Program-made: the position numbers and the translations under genes
Notes under the pieces: generated by a model
Told to the model about the DNA's origin: nothing
What the model saw: only the letters and a program-made list of their open reading frames with translations
Database searches by the model: none
DNA from: Rhodobacterales bacterium LSUCC0387
GTDB taxonomy: Bacteria; Pseudomonadota; Alphaproteobacteria; Rhodobacterales; Rhodobacteraceae
Length of the DNA stretch: 64,000 nucleotides
Assembly (NCBI GenBank): GCA_015689775.1
Contig: WVSR01000001.1
Span: forward strand, 1,365,501 to 1,429,500
Direction of reading: 5' to 3'
In this document: piece by piece, positions 55,726-64,000 of the stretch
Layout: each line of letters starts with the position of its first letter
Position numbering within the stretch: position 1 is the stretch's first letter

Positions 55726-56374
55726 TCAAATAAAAATTTGATTTAAAACCAGTGCCTTAGCGGCAGCTTGTGCAGTTGTGTCAGCCTGTAGCACATCTCG
55801 TGCGCCGCGTAGATGTTTCTCAACCGTTGTTACATTTATCTCCATGGCAAAGGCTATCTCGCGCATGGTGCGCCACTTGATTACCAATTCCAACGCTTCG
55901 CGCTGTCGTTCCGTTAGGATTCGCAAATGTGGCGATACGGGCAGTGCAGTGGCGCATAGGTGGAACAGATGACAATAGGCAAAGATAATTTCACGGTGTT
56001 CATCCCATATCTCGATAAGAGCCTCTTGGGTCATATGTTCTGCGCCGATCAATCTGAATTCCGCATTTGCCGCATGGTGGCGCTGATGACAGATGCGTCC
56101 AAGGTTCTGCACCAGTGTTGGACATGGCCCATTTGACGATAGGACAGACGCGATAGAGATTTTCGCCAACATAGCCCGCAATCAACGTTTTTGGGCAGTT
56201 GTGCAGGATACGGTTTTCATGCGCGTGACCCGTTTTGCCAAATTCAGCAGCAATCGGGTTGGTGGCATATATGAAACAGCGAAAGCCGTAAGACGTCAGC
56301 ATCTCTTGATGAAGTGCGACCAAGCTCTCGGCATCAGCGTAGGCTAAGTAACGCGCAGTTCGTGCATCAACCAT
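55726..56374 (-). pseudogene. LuxR-family regulator broken by frameshift and internal deletion
   Basis: The first frame starts at ATG 56374 behind GGGGGG. It reads MVDARTARYLAYADAESLV and then the autoinducer-domain segment ENLYRVCPIVKWAMSNTGA, and runs out of homology after EPW. A second frame resumes near 56090 with GAEHMTQEALIEIWDEHREI. It then carries a complete helix-turn-helix (LTERQREALELV, then INVTTVEKHLRGARDVLQA) and ends LVLNQIFI. Compared with Roseobacter-group relatives I recall, about 30 residues of the sensor domain are missing at the join. A shortened HTH-only protein could start at ATG 56034. No luxI gene is in the window. Confidence 0.75.
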
Positions 56375-56513
56375 AACACCCCCCAAGTTTAGCGAATTGA
56401 ATGTATCTGCGCGGGGGGATGGCTGTCGAGCGAATATTATTTCTTCGTAAAATTATGTGGTTGCGATACTTTATTGAAGTAATCGTCCAGGTTTCAGCAC
56501 CACAATATTTAAC

Positions 56514-56527
56514 ATAATCATGATTAT
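56514..56527. promoter_or_regulatory. 14-base perfect palindrome between the LuxR-type gene and phoB
   Basis: ATAATCATGATTAT is a perfect palindrome in an AT-rich gap, about 140 bases before the LuxR-type pseudogene start and 40 bases after the phoB stop. It may be an operator or a structural leftover; no regulator can be named. Confidence 0.3.
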
Positions 56528-56566
56528 CGGATAAACGGATGGGCGCAAATACCCGCACCCACATGG

Positions 56567-57253
56567 TTAGCCAAGTGCATATCCAGCGCCGCGCACAGTG
56601 CGGATTGGGTCACCCTCGCCCCCCCCGCGTAGCGCCTTGCGCAGACGGCCCACATGAACATCGACTGTGCGACTGTCGACATAGATATCGCGGCCCCATA
56701 CGCGGTCGAGCAATTGTTCACGGCTCCAGACGCGACCAGGACGTTCCATAAACGCGGTCAGCAACCGAAACTCAGTCGGCCCAAGATTGATCTGTACCTC
56801 ACCACGGAATGCGCGATGTGCACTGGTGTCGAGTTTGATATCCTCATATTCTAATGTCTCCCCCACCGAAGATGGCCGCGTGCGGCGCAACTGGCTTCGG
56901 GTGCGGGCCAAAAGCTCGGCCAAAGAATAAGGTTTCGTGACATAATCATCTGCGCCCGTCTCGAGGCCGCGGATTTTATCCACTTCCTCGGATCTCGCAG
57001 AGAGCATGATCACGGGGATCCGCGCCGTTTGGGTGCCCGACTTTAACTGACGGCACACCTCGATGCCTGACACATTGGGCAGCATCCAATCCAAAATAAT
57101 CAAATCGGGCGGTGTTTCGCGCGCGATAAGCAATGCCTCATCACCGCTATCGGCGGTCAGAACATCAAACCCTTCGGCAGCAATATTATAGGCCAAAACC
57201 TCGCGCTGTGCGGGTTCGTCTTCGACAACCAAAATTACGGGGGAATGTGCCAT
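56567..57253 (-). CDS. phoB: Phosphate regulon response regulator PhoB
   Basis: A 228-residue OmpR/PhoB-type regulator. The receiver domain has acidic residues in VVEDEPAQRE, phospho-acceptor Asp55 in LIILDWMLPNVSG and the Lys in YVTKPYSLAEL. The winged-helix domain reads LGPTEFRLLTAFMERPGRVWSREQLLDRVWG and DVHVGRLRKAL. It binds Pho boxes such as the one before pstS. It is last in the minus-strand order phoR, pstS, pstC, pstA, pstB, phoU, phoB. Confidence 0.97.
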   Translation of the reverse strand: MAHSPVILVVEDEPAQREVLAYNIAAEGFDVLTADSGDEALLIARETPPDLIILDWMLPNVSGIEVCRQLKSGTQTARIPVIMLSARSEEVDKIRGLETGADDYVTKPYSLAELLARTRSQLRRTRPSSVGETLEYEDIKLDTSAHRAFRGEVQINLGPTEFRLLTAFMERPGRVWSREQLLDRVWGRDIYVDSRTVDVHVGRLRKALRGGGEGDPIRTVRGAGYALG

Positions 57254-57276
57254 GTCACTCTACTTTTGGGGTTGGT

Positions 57277-57990
57277 TTACGACTTATTAGAGGCTTCGGA
57301 GATCAAATCTTGCTTGGGGCGGATATCCTCAGGCAGTGCGCCCGTTACGAGATAGACTACCTGCTCGGCAATCGAGGTGACATGATCCCCCATACGCTCA
57401 ATATTTTTTGCCATAAAATGCAAATGCATACAGGCCGTAATTGATCTTGGATCCTCCATCATAAAAGTTAGATATTCGCGGAAAAGTGCGGAATAAATCT
57501 GATCAATTTCAATATCGCGCTCGCGCACATCTTCGGCCAAGCCCAGATCACGTTGGATATAGGCATCAAGCACATCTTTGAGCATCAGCTCCACCTCCCG
57601 CGCCATTCGGCGCAGTGAGGCAGTTGCGTCCTCAATTGGGGGCTGTGCCATCACCGCATGGCTGCGCTTGGCGATGTTTTTCGAATAATCCCCAATCCGT
57701 TCCAAATTGGTCGAGACGCGGAAAACAGAGAGCACAGTGCGCAAATCGGACGCTGTAGGCGACCGCAATGCCAAAATGCGCGCGGCTTCTTCGTTCACTT
57801 GGGTTTCCAAGGCATCAATAGCTGCGTCCCCTGCCCGCACCAGATCGGCCAGTTCAAGGTCACGCGTATCCAAAGCCAAGACCGATTTATGGATCGAGTC
57901 CTCTACCAACCCGCCCATCTTCATGATCCCCGCCTGAATGCTTTCTAGGTCGCGGTCAAATGAGGAAACGATGTGTTCATTCGTGTTCAT
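57277..57990 (-). CDS. phoU: Phosphate signalling protein PhoU
   Basis: A 237-residue protein with two PhoU three-helix repeats: VSSFDRDLESIQAGIMKMGGLVED and the second containing VELMLKDVLDAYIQRD. The metal-binding acidic motifs ERIGDYSKNIAKR and ERMGDHVTSIAEQ are present. It connects the PstSCAB transporter to PhoR and keeps the regulon off when phosphate is plentiful. The start MNTNEHIVSSFDRDL is chosen; the longer frame overlaps pstB. It lies between pstB and phoB with short gaps. Confidence 0.97.
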   Translation of the reverse strand: MNTNEHIVSSFDRDLESIQAGIMKMGGLVEDSIHKSVLALDTRDLELADLVRAGDAAIDALETQVNEEAARILALRSPTASDLRTVLSVFRVSTNLERIGDYSKNIAKRSHAVMAQPPIEDATASLRRMAREVELMLKDVLDAYIQRDLGLAEDVRERDIEIDQIYSALFREYLTFMMEDPRSITACMHLHFMAKNIERMGDHVTSIAEQVVYLVTGALPEDIRPKQDLISEASNKS

Positions 57991-58012
57991 GGCAGTCCTT
58001 CCAAGCCGAGAA

Positions 58013-58822
58013 TTAACCGATACGGCCCGTGATATAGCTTTCGGTGCGCGAGTCTTCGGGATTGGTAAAAATTTTTGAGGTGTAGTCAAATTCAACCAAG
58101 TTTCCTAGGTGGAAAAACGCGGTCTTTTGGCTGATGCGTGCGGCCTGCTGCATCGAGTGGGTTACGATCACCACCGAATAATTGCTGCGCAGCTCGTCAA
58201 TCAGTTCTTCCACCTGCGCGGTCGCGATTGGGTCAAGCGCTGAACATGGTTCGTCCATCAGCAAAATCTCGGGGTTGGTGGCCACAGCTCGCCCGATACA
58301 AAGGCGCTGCTGCTGCCCGCCCGACAGACCCGTTCCTGGGTCATCAAGGCGGTCTTTCACCTCATCCCACAGGGCCGCACGGCGCAAACTTTTTTCAACG
58401 ATCTCGTCTAGATCAGCCTTACTTCGGGCCAAGCCGTGAATGCGCGGGCCATAGGCCACGTTTTCGTAAATGGATTTTGGGAACGGGTTTGGTTTTTGGA
58501 ACACCATCCCCACCTTGGCGCGTAATTGCACAGGGTCAACGCGGCGGTCGTAAATATCCTCGCCATCAATGCGAATATCGCCTTCAATGCGCGCAATCGA
58601 GATCGTGTCATTCATGCGGTTCAAACAGCGCAGAAAGGTCGATTTCCCACAGCCTGACGGGCCAATAAAGGCGGTCACGGTTTTATCGAGAATGTCGACA
58701 TTCACGTCCTTAATCGCATGGGTGTCGCCATAATAGACCTGCACATTGCGCGCGGCGATCTTGATGGCATCCTCGCCTGCAATACGGGTGTCGAGTTGCA
58801 TATTATTCACTTTCGTCTCCAT
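58013..58822 (-). CDS. pstB: Phosphate ABC transporter ATP-binding protein PstB
   Basis: A 269-residue ABC ATPase driving phosphate import. Walker A is GPSGCGKST, the signature is LSGGQQQRL and Walker B is [12 protein letters not shown]. The N-terminal [12 protein letters not shown] and C-terminal [10 protein letters not shown] are PstB hallmarks. It begins three bases after pstA. Confidence 0.98.
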   Translation of the reverse strand: METKVNNMQLDTRIAGEDAIKIAARNVQVYYGDTHAIKDVNVDILDKTVTAFIGPSGCGKSTFLRCLNRMNDTISIARIEGDIRIDGEDIYDRRVDPVQLRAKVGMVFQKPNPFPKSIYENVAYGPRIHGLARSKADLDEIVEKSLRRAALWDEVKDRLDDPGTGLSGGQQQRLCIGRAVATNPEILLMDEPCSALDPIATAQVEELIDELRSNYSVVIVTHSMQQAARISQKTAFFHLGNLVEFDYTSKIFTNPEDSRTESYITGRIG

Positions 58823-58825
58823 GAC

Positions 58826-60595
58826 TTACCACCTCCGCTCGAATTTACGGCGCAGGATAATGGCGAGGAAGTTCAACAAAAACAGAAGGGCCAGCATCAC
58901 GATAATCGCGGATTGTGCCAAACCTTCGCGCACAGGCGCATCTTCATTTTGTGCTAAAAGGTAAACAACCGTTGGCATGGATTGTGCCTGTTCCAACAGA
59001 CCCCCGCTAAAGGGTGAGGATAGCAGATCCGCGCCCGTTGATACAGACAGACCAATCAGCAGCAATGGTGCGGTTTCCCCAAGGGCCTGTGCGATACCGA
59101 TAATCGTGCCCGTCAGAATGCCTGGCGCGGCGAGGGGCAGAATATGGTGGAACATGGCCTGCACCTTCGAGGCCCCTACCCCAAGTGCTGCTTCGCGGAT
59201 TGAAGGCGGCACCGCCTTGAGGGCCGCGCGGGTCGCGATCACAATTGTGGGCAGTGTCATCAAAGACAGAACAAATCCACCGAGCAAGGCCGTGCCCCGA
59301 ATGGAGGCCATAATGCCAAGATCCGTCAGCGCGAATAAAATAGCAGCCCCAAGGATACCGAACACGATGGATGGCACCGCCGCAAGGTTGGCAATGTTGA
59401 TCTCGATAAAATCGGTGAATTTGTTTTTGGGCGCGAATTCCTCAAGATAAATTGAGGCTGCTACACCAAAAATCAGCGAGAACACCAAGACCACCAGCAT
59501 CATATAGAGCGAGCCCATCAAGGCAGGGCCAATCCCCGTGATTTCGCCGTTTTGCGAGTAAAGATTGGTAAAGAATTTCCAATGGAAATGGCGATTGATG
59601 ATGTTGGCCTCAACCATTGCATCCGCCATGGCCAGATGACCCAATTCAAAACCAGGTGGCATATCGGCTTGACCGCGACCTTGCAATTCACCCGCGAGAT
59701 AGCGGGTGAGTGAGATTGCAACAGGCACACCTGTGAACTCAGTTTCGCCGACCAGATTGGGGTTAGCCACAAGGTAATCACGCGTGTCGCGGCGATTGGC
59801 GGCATAGATCATCGAGGCCAAGGCCGCATCATCAAATTCTGCAGGTTGGCGCATCAGACCTGCGGCATCGAGTAAGGCGGATTGCAAGCCAGTTTGTGTC
59901 AAAGCTACGGCGGCAGCAGGCATGGCGTCAGCCGTCACCCCATCGGCAATGGCCTGAACCTGTGACGCGGCAGATGCAAAGCCCGTACCAGAGAGGGCCG
60001 TAGTCGCGGCCTCAAGCGCTGTGTTTGCGGCCGCGATATCATCGCCCTCAAGGGCTGATTGTGCCCCGCGCAAGGCGCTGCCAGCTTGGCCAAAGATACG
60101 GGCGACATCACCGCCTACGACAGCACCCCTTCGCAGATCTGACAAAGGCACGCCCGCTCCATCGATAAGACCCGCTTGGCTCAAAATTTCCTCCGCGCGG
60201 TCAGCATAACGCGCGGTAACAGTGGCCATGACGTCAATCCCTGCGGCCTCAATTGTGGATTTGAGGGAGTTTGCGTAAATCCCACGCTCAAACCCCGAGC
60301 GCAGGCTTACATCAGCGATTTCCTCTGGCGTGACCGCCCCCCCGTTTTCATTCAGAATTGCAGGGTCGTAGTAGAGTTCAATCTCGGCTTGATATTGCCA
60401 GAGTGCAGGGATGCCGCGCGAGACGATTGACCATAAAAGCACACAAAGGAAAAACAAAACCAATGTGATGGCCGATATGCCAAGAATGCGCAGCGCGAGA
60501 CCCTTTTGGTGGCGCTTTTGCACCTGCTCTGAGCGGGCATATAGCGACTGCAGCTTGCGGTTTGGCAGATCAGAGGGGTTGGACAACTCAGTCAT
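58826..60595 (-). CDS. pstA: Phosphate ABC transporter permease PstA with a large periplasmic insertion
   Basis: A 589-residue permease. The C-terminal third is a standard binding-protein-dependent permease domain with about six helices, starting GPALMGSLYMMLVVLVFSLIFG and including the ABC-contact loop SIREAALGVGASKVQAMFHHILP. Between the first helix (about 33-57) and this domain lies a roughly 290-residue, Ala-rich helical region. This makes the protein about twice the length of E. coli PstA; alphaproteobacterial PstA proteins are commonly extended, but this is at the long end in my recollection. Its start overlaps the pstC stop by one base. Confidence 0.95.
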   Translation of the reverse strand: MTELSNPSDLPNRKLQSLYARSEQVQKRHQKGLALRILGISAITLVLFFLCVLLWSIVSRGIPALWQYQAEIELYYDPAILNENGGAVTPEEIADVSLRSGFERGIYANSLKSTIEAAGIDVMATVTARYADRAEEILSQAGLIDGAGVPLSDLRRGAVVGGDVARIFGQAGSALRGAQSALEGDDIAAANTALEAATTALSGTGFASAASQVQAIADGVTADAMPAAAVALTQTGLQSALLDAAGLMRQPAEFDDAALASMIYAANRRDTRDYLVANPNLVGETEFTGVPVAISLTRYLAGELQGRGQADMPPGFELGHLAMADAMVEANIINRHFHWKFFTNLYSQNGEITGIGPALMGSLYMMLVVLVFSLIFGVAASIYLEEFAPKNKFTDFIEINIANLAAVPSIVFGILGAAILFALTDLGIMASIRGTALLGGFVLSLMTLPTIVIATRAALKAVPPSIREAALGVGASKVQAMFHHILPLAAPGILTGTIIGIAQALGETAPLLLIGLSVSTGADLLSSPFSGGLLEQAQSMPTVVYLLAQNEDAPVREGLAQSAIIVMLALLFLLNFLAIILRRKFERRW

Positions 60596-62163
60596 CAGTC
60601 ATACTGCTCCCGATATTTGGCAACAATCTGCTGTGCGAGAAGGTTCAACCCCAGCGTAACGAAGAAGAGCGTGAACGCCAGCGCGAAAACCGCCAGAACA
60701 TCAATCGAGTCGAACCCTGACCCCTCACCTGTGAGGACGGCCACGATGCGGGTTGTCACAGTCACAACCGCCCCGAATGGGTTTGGTTCCAACCCTGTGA
60801 CCGAAGACAGCGCGCCCGCGGCGAGAACCACAATCATGGTTTCTCCGATGGCGCGGGACGCGGCCAAAACAATGGCGCCCACAATCCCAGGTAAGGCGGC
60901 AGGCAAGATCACCTTAACAACCGTTTCAGCAGGTGTCGCGCCAAGTCCGAGTGAACCATCGCGCATGGCCTGGGGCACAGCGTTGATCACGTCATCCGAC
61001 AAAGACGATACGAACGGCACCAACATCATCCCCATCACCACGCCAGCAGTTAGGACAGAGACGGTGTTTGGCATAATCGTTGATCCCACCACCGCCTGCA
61101 AAAATGGGCCGACCGTAACTAGAGCAAAGATGCCGTAAACGATAGTCGGGATACCAGCAAGGACCTCAAGCGCTGGTTTAATTATGGAGCGTACCGCTCT
61201 TGGGGCGAACTCTGACAGGTAGATGGCCGCAGACAGACCTAAGGGAACCGCCACCAGTAGCGCAACAAAAGCGATATAGAGAGTGCCCCAGATCAAGGGC
61301 AAGAAACCAAGCGCCGATATATAGGTGCCATCTGGCCCCTCAGGTACGCCCGCAACATCTCCCGCGGGCCCCCATTCTAAGCCAAATAGGAAATTTAAAA
61401 TCCCATATTCCTTAAAAAAGGCCAAAGTTGGAAAAGTGATGGCGGATAAGATGCCAACTGTCGTCAAAACGGCGATCATCGATGCAAAGACCAAAAATCC
61501 AAGGATCCAACGCTCGACCGCGGTGCGCGCACGGAAATCGCGGCTGATCAACTTTAGCCCATATAGAAAGCCGCAGATGGACAATAGGATTGCGCAAACG
61601 CGCCCTATAACTTCAATAATCGCGTTGAAACTGCGCAGGCGCAAGGCGGTATCTAGCAACCTCTGTGATACGCTTGAACCGATAACCTGCCCGTCATCGC
61701 GCAGTCGTTGCGCAAAGGTGGCGAAATCCACGCGCCAACGTTCAATATCGGATTCTGTGGCTTTGCCGTTGGCGATATAGCCATCAATTGCAATCGCCAG
61801 GCCTTTCACATTTGCCACAAACAGATCGCGCTGTGCAGCAAGGCGGACGTCTATCTCTTCCTGCGGCAAGCCAATGGTAGTGTCAGCGGAAAGCTGTAAT
61901 TCAGGTGCATTTGGATTAATGATTGAGGCGGTGTAGCGGTTTGAAGCAACGCCTGATCCCATTGACCATAAGATAATGAAAATCAATGCTGGGACAAATG
62001 TAGCGAGGGCCACATGCGTGCCATGTTGTTTCGGAAGCGAATGCAGGCTCGACTCAACCCCGTTTGCGACAGAAATCGCGCGGGCGCGCCCGAAAAAAAA
62101 GCCCACAATCGCAAGAACAGCGATAAGGGCTAAAACAAGCGAAATGCTGATGGTCGGGGGCAT
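60595..62163 (-). CDS. pstC: Phosphate ABC transporter permease PstC
   Basis: A 522-residue permease partner of PstA. There is an N-terminal helix, a further helix pair around residues 45-65, a periplasmic stretch, and then the permease core starting with FKEYGILNFLFGLEW. The core contains the ABC-contact loop MRDGSLGLGATPAETVVKVILPAALPG. It is longer than the E. coli protein (about 320), as usual in this group. It follows pstS after 97 bases containing a strong hairpin. Confidence 0.96.
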   Translation of the reverse strand: MPPTISISLVLALIAVLAIVGFFFGRARAISVANGVESSLHSLPKQHGTHVALATFVPALIFIILWSMGSGVASNRYTASIINPNAPELQLSADTTIGLPQEEIDVRLAAQRDLFVANVKGLAIAIDGYIANGKATESDIERWRVDFATFAQRLRDDGQVIGSSVSQRLLDTALRLRSFNAIIEVIGRVCAILLSICGFLYGLKLISRDFRARTAVERWILGFLVFASMIAVLTTVGILSAITFPTLAFFKEYGILNFLFGLEWGPAGDVAGVPEGPDGTYISALGFLPLIWGTLYIAFVALLVAVPLGLSAAIYLSEFAPRAVRSIIKPALEVLAGIPTIVYGIFALVTVGPFLQAVVGSTIMPNTVSVLTAGVVMGMMLVPFVSSLSDDVINAVPQAMRDGSLGLGATPAETVVKVILPAALPGIVGAIVLAASRAIGETMIVVLAAGALSSVTGLEPNPFGAVVTVTTRIVAVLTGEGSGFDSIDVLAVFALAFTLFFVTLGLNLLAQQIVAKYREQYD

Positions 62164-62213
62164 TTGGTCGTCCGCTCTGCTCTTGTAAATTTTGCCCTTT
62201 TGGGCGGGGTGGA

Positions 62214-62236
62214 TCTGGGCGGCAGAACCGCCCAGA
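62214..62236 (-). other. Hairpin between pstS and pstC
   Basis: TCTGGGCGG pairs perfectly with CCGCCCAGA around a 5-base loop, with a second GCCC-AAAA-GGGC hairpin about 20 bases further on. There is no T-run directly after the first stem. It could stop or stabilise the upstream message so that the binding protein PstS is made in excess over the permease, as is common in ABC operons (inference). Confidence 0.6.
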
Positions 62237-62260
62237 CCAAATTTAGAAAATCGTCAGATA

Positions 62261-63280
62261 TTAGAGACCTGCAACCATTGCTTGGGTCGCTGCCAACTCT
62301 GGGTCAGGAACAAGGCCGTATTCAGCCAATGGGCCACCAGAGCCTGCGATTTCATCAGAGATGAAGAACTCAACATATTCCTTCAAACCTGGGATGACGC
62401 CGATATGCTCTTGCTTGACGTAGAACTGTAGAGGGCGCGATACTGGGTACTCTCCTGATGCGATTGCGTCAACAGTGGGGGTAACGCCAGACATGGTCGC
62501 AACCTGAAGACGATCGGTGTTGTTTTCATAGAAAGACAAACCAAATACGCCGAGACCCGTTGGGGTGCTGTCTAGGTTGGCAAGCGTCTGTGTATAATCG
62601 CCTTCGATGTCAACCGAACGGCCATCGGTGCGCAAGGCCATGCAGGCCTCTTCAACTGCATCTTCGTCCATGCCCATGCCGGCCATTGCTTCTGCTGCGC
62701 CAGTTTCTTCACAACCTGCGAGGATCACTTTTTCTTCGAAAACTTCGCGTGTGCCGTGATTCGTACCAGGAACGAACATGTTGATTTCCTGCGAGGGAAA
62801 ATCACCATTCACGTCAGACCAGTTATTGTTTGGGTTGGCAACCATTGCGCCATCAACCGGCAGTTCAGCGGCAATCGCCAAGTAAATGTCCGCAGGTGTG
62901 AAGGCGAAAGACGGGCCGTTGATGTCGGATGCGAATACGATGCCGTCATATCCAATACGAACTTCGATCGGGGTAACACCGTTGCTAGCACATACTTCGC
63001 GCTCAGAGTCTTTCATCAAGCTGGAAGAGTTCGCGATATCGATTGTACCTTCGCCAACACCTTCGCATAGCATGCGGCGACCAGTTGACGAACCGCCACC
63101 CTCAACTACGGGGGTTGCGAAGTCAGTTTCGGCGCCAAACGCTTCGGCAACGATATTCGCGTAAGGCAGAACAGTGGATGAACCTGCAATGCTAACATTG
63201 TTACGGCTTTGGGCTGCCGCGCCTGTAGCGGACAGTGCCGCCAGTGCAAGGGCGGAAACGGTCAATTTTGTGAAAGACAT
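62261..63280 (-). CDS. pstS: Periplasmic phosphate-binding protein PstS
   Basis: A 339-residue binding protein with a signal peptide starting MSFTKLTVSALALAALSATG and cut after AAAQS or nearby. The phosphate-contacting motif SIAGSSTVLPYA opens the mature protein, and a GGGSSTGRRML segment follows. It belongs to the PstS/SphX type with two lobes. It is the first gene of the pst run and is preceded by three 11-base Pho-box repeats about 90 bases upstream. Confidence 0.97.
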   Translation of the reverse strand: MSFTKLTVSALALAALSATGAAAQSRNNVSIAGSSTVLPYANIVAEAFGAETDFATPVVEGGGSSTGRRMLCEGVGEGTIDIANSSSLMKDSEREVCASNGVTPIEVRIGYDGIVFASDINGPSFAFTPADIYLAIAAELPVDGAMVANPNNNWSDVNGDFPSQEINMFVPGTNHGTREVFEEKVILAGCEETGAAEAMAGMGMDEDAVEEACMALRTDGRSVDIEGDYTQTLANLDSTPTGLGVFGLSFYENNTDRLQVATMSGVTPTVDAIASGEYPVSRPLQFYVKQEHIGVIPGLKEYVEFFISDEIAGSGGPLAEYGLVPDPELAATQAMVAGL

Positions 63281-63369
63281 TCTTCTGTCACTCCAATTGG
63301 TTTTCGGGTTGGCAGAACGGGCATCATGCCGCGCTCTTGCTGGGTTCCCTATGCGTGGTTCGATAAGCT

Positions 63370-63402
63370 TTTGTGACAGAAACGTAACAGTTATATGACA
63401 AT
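63370..63402 (-). promoter_or_regulatory. Pho box: three direct repeats of 11 bases
   Basis: Reading the minus strand, TGTCATATAAC, TGTTACGTTTC and TGTCACAAAAG follow one another with an 11-base period. Each starts with the TGTNAY core of PhoB sites. The site lies about 90-120 bases before the pstS start, suitable for PhoB activation. Confidence 0.8.
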
Positions 63403-63488
63403 GCTATCGGATCGCGCGAATTTTGTGAAAATTCTGCGAAATTTAGAAATTTTAAATATTACTTAAGGAAAACGACGAATTCTCGTGG

Positions 63489-64000
63489 TCATTCGCTGGG
63501 AAGAATCACGGAAAAGCAGCTGCCTTTCCCCTGTTCTGAAGTGATTTTCAATCGCCCGCGATGGCGTTGGACAATATGTTTCACAATCGCAAGGCCCAAT
63601 CCCGTCCCCCCCATGCCGCGACTGCGGTGATTGTCCACGCGATAGAATCGCTCTGTCAGGCGCGGAATGTGCAACGGATCAATTCCCTCCCCCTGATCGA
63701 TGACATCGACACATAAAAGTCTGCCCTTAAGGCTACCCTGTCCTGTCTCGTGGCGCATTTTGATTGTAACAACCTTATTTTTTCCGCCATATTTAAGGGC
63801 GTTTTCAATAAGGTTGCGAAAAACCTGTGTCAGTTGATCGCTGTCGCCGCGCAATTCCGTGCTGACATCATCGGGGCGCTGTATCAACACCTGACAGCCG
63901 CTTTCTTCGACCAAGGGGCGCAAGGCCGCCTGCACGCGCGAGACAACATGCATCACGTCAATCACTTGATCGGGGCGTTGCCGCTGTTGTGATTCAACCC
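63489..64000 (-). CDS. phoR: Phosphate regulon sensor kinase PhoR, C-terminal part
   Basis: Partial gene: the frame stays open to the window edge at 64000, so only the last 170 or so residues are visible. They form the GHKL ATPase domain: N box QVFRNLIENALKYGG, G1 box DQGEGIDPLHIPRLTERFYRVD and G2 box GGTGLGLAIVKHIV. The His-containing dimerisation domain and any PAS or membrane parts lie beyond the window. Placement before pstS and in the same run as phoB makes PhoR the firm choice. Confidence 0.93.
   Translation of the reverse strand, partial: VESQQRQRPDQVIDVMHVVSRVQAALRPLVEESGCQVLIQRPDDVSTELRGDSDQLTQVFRNLIENALKYGGKNKVVTIKMRHETGQGSLKGRLLCVDVIDQGEGIDPLHIPRLTERFYRVDNHRSRGMGGTGLGLAIVKHIVQRHRGRLKITSEQGKGSCFSVILPSE

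Noticed and set aside
1-64000. tRNA, rRNA, CRISPR array, insertion sequence or prophage
   Set aside because: I looked through the intergenic gaps and saw no cloverleaf, repeat-spacer pattern, transposase or terminal inverted repeats.

Overview
The window looks like a chromosomal core segment of a marine-type alphaproteobacterium of the Rhodobacteraceae (Roseobacter/Rhodobacter group). I base this on gene content and order rather than on a database search: purL followed by bolA, a fused ispDF, the run dusB(nifR3)-ntrB-ntrC-ntrY-ntrX-trkA-trkH-hfq-hflX, a Mg-type hemB, a non-pyrrolysine MttB-family protein, and a complete phoR-pstSCAB-phoU-phoB block. Coding density is high. Neighbouring genes often overlap by 1 to 20 bases, and three convergent pairs share their stop codons. 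I see no insertion sequence, prophage, CRISPR array, rRNA or tRNA.

Layout. 1-10 kb: bolA, purL, a LysR and a TetR regulator, a decayed polyphosphate kinase 2 gene, metA, a P-loop ATPase, a small gene broken by one stop codon, a DMT exporter, mazG and a flavin reductase. 10-16 kb: a tight + strand run of agmatinase, acyltransferase, murI, argC and ccmE, then guaA on the other strand. 16-25.6 kb: an MttB-family methyltransferase, lipA, two cytochromes c, an unlisted 53-residue membrane protein, hpt, a COQ10-like protein, amt, pncC, pgpA and ispDF. 25.8-37.7 kb: the nitrogen two-component cluster, potassium uptake, hfq and hflX. 37.7-48.7 kb: a penicillin-acylase-family protein, a SYLF lipoprotein, hemB, a membrane protein, mfd, an MFS exporter, a DsbA-like protein and 3-hydroxybutyrate dehydrogenase. 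48.9-55.4 kb: a periplasmic peptide-binding protein, a DUF502 protein, psuG/psuK, rpsB and tsf. 55.4-56.6 kb: an AT-rich regulatory patch. 56.6 kb to the end: the phosphate regulon.

The most interesting stretch is 55.47-56.53 kb, between tsf and phoB. All on the minus strand, it holds a LuxR-type regulator gene broken by a frameshift and internal deletion, then a TTAA-N7-TTAA (CtrA-type) site, then a 16-base perfect palindrome centred about 42.5 bases before a predicted start, then a perfect TATAAT, then about 130 bases that fold into four successive hairpins ending in a terminator. Three of the four loops carry GUCCC. I read this as a previously unlisted small RNA gene, possibly under LuxR-type and CtrA control, whose local LuxR gene has decayed. 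Two further minus-strand small RNA candidates lie near 2.65 kb and 48.78 kb.

How the parts work together: NtrBC/NtrYX and amt handle nitrogen supply and TrkAH potassium. PhoR/PhoB with PstSCAB and PhoU handle phosphate, with a triple 11-base Pho-box repeat before pstS. The loss of ppk2 suggests reduced polyphosphate-dependent nucleotide metabolism. NtrC and NtrX both lack the GAFTGA loop used to contact sigma-54, matching what is known for Rhodobacter capsulatus NtrC.
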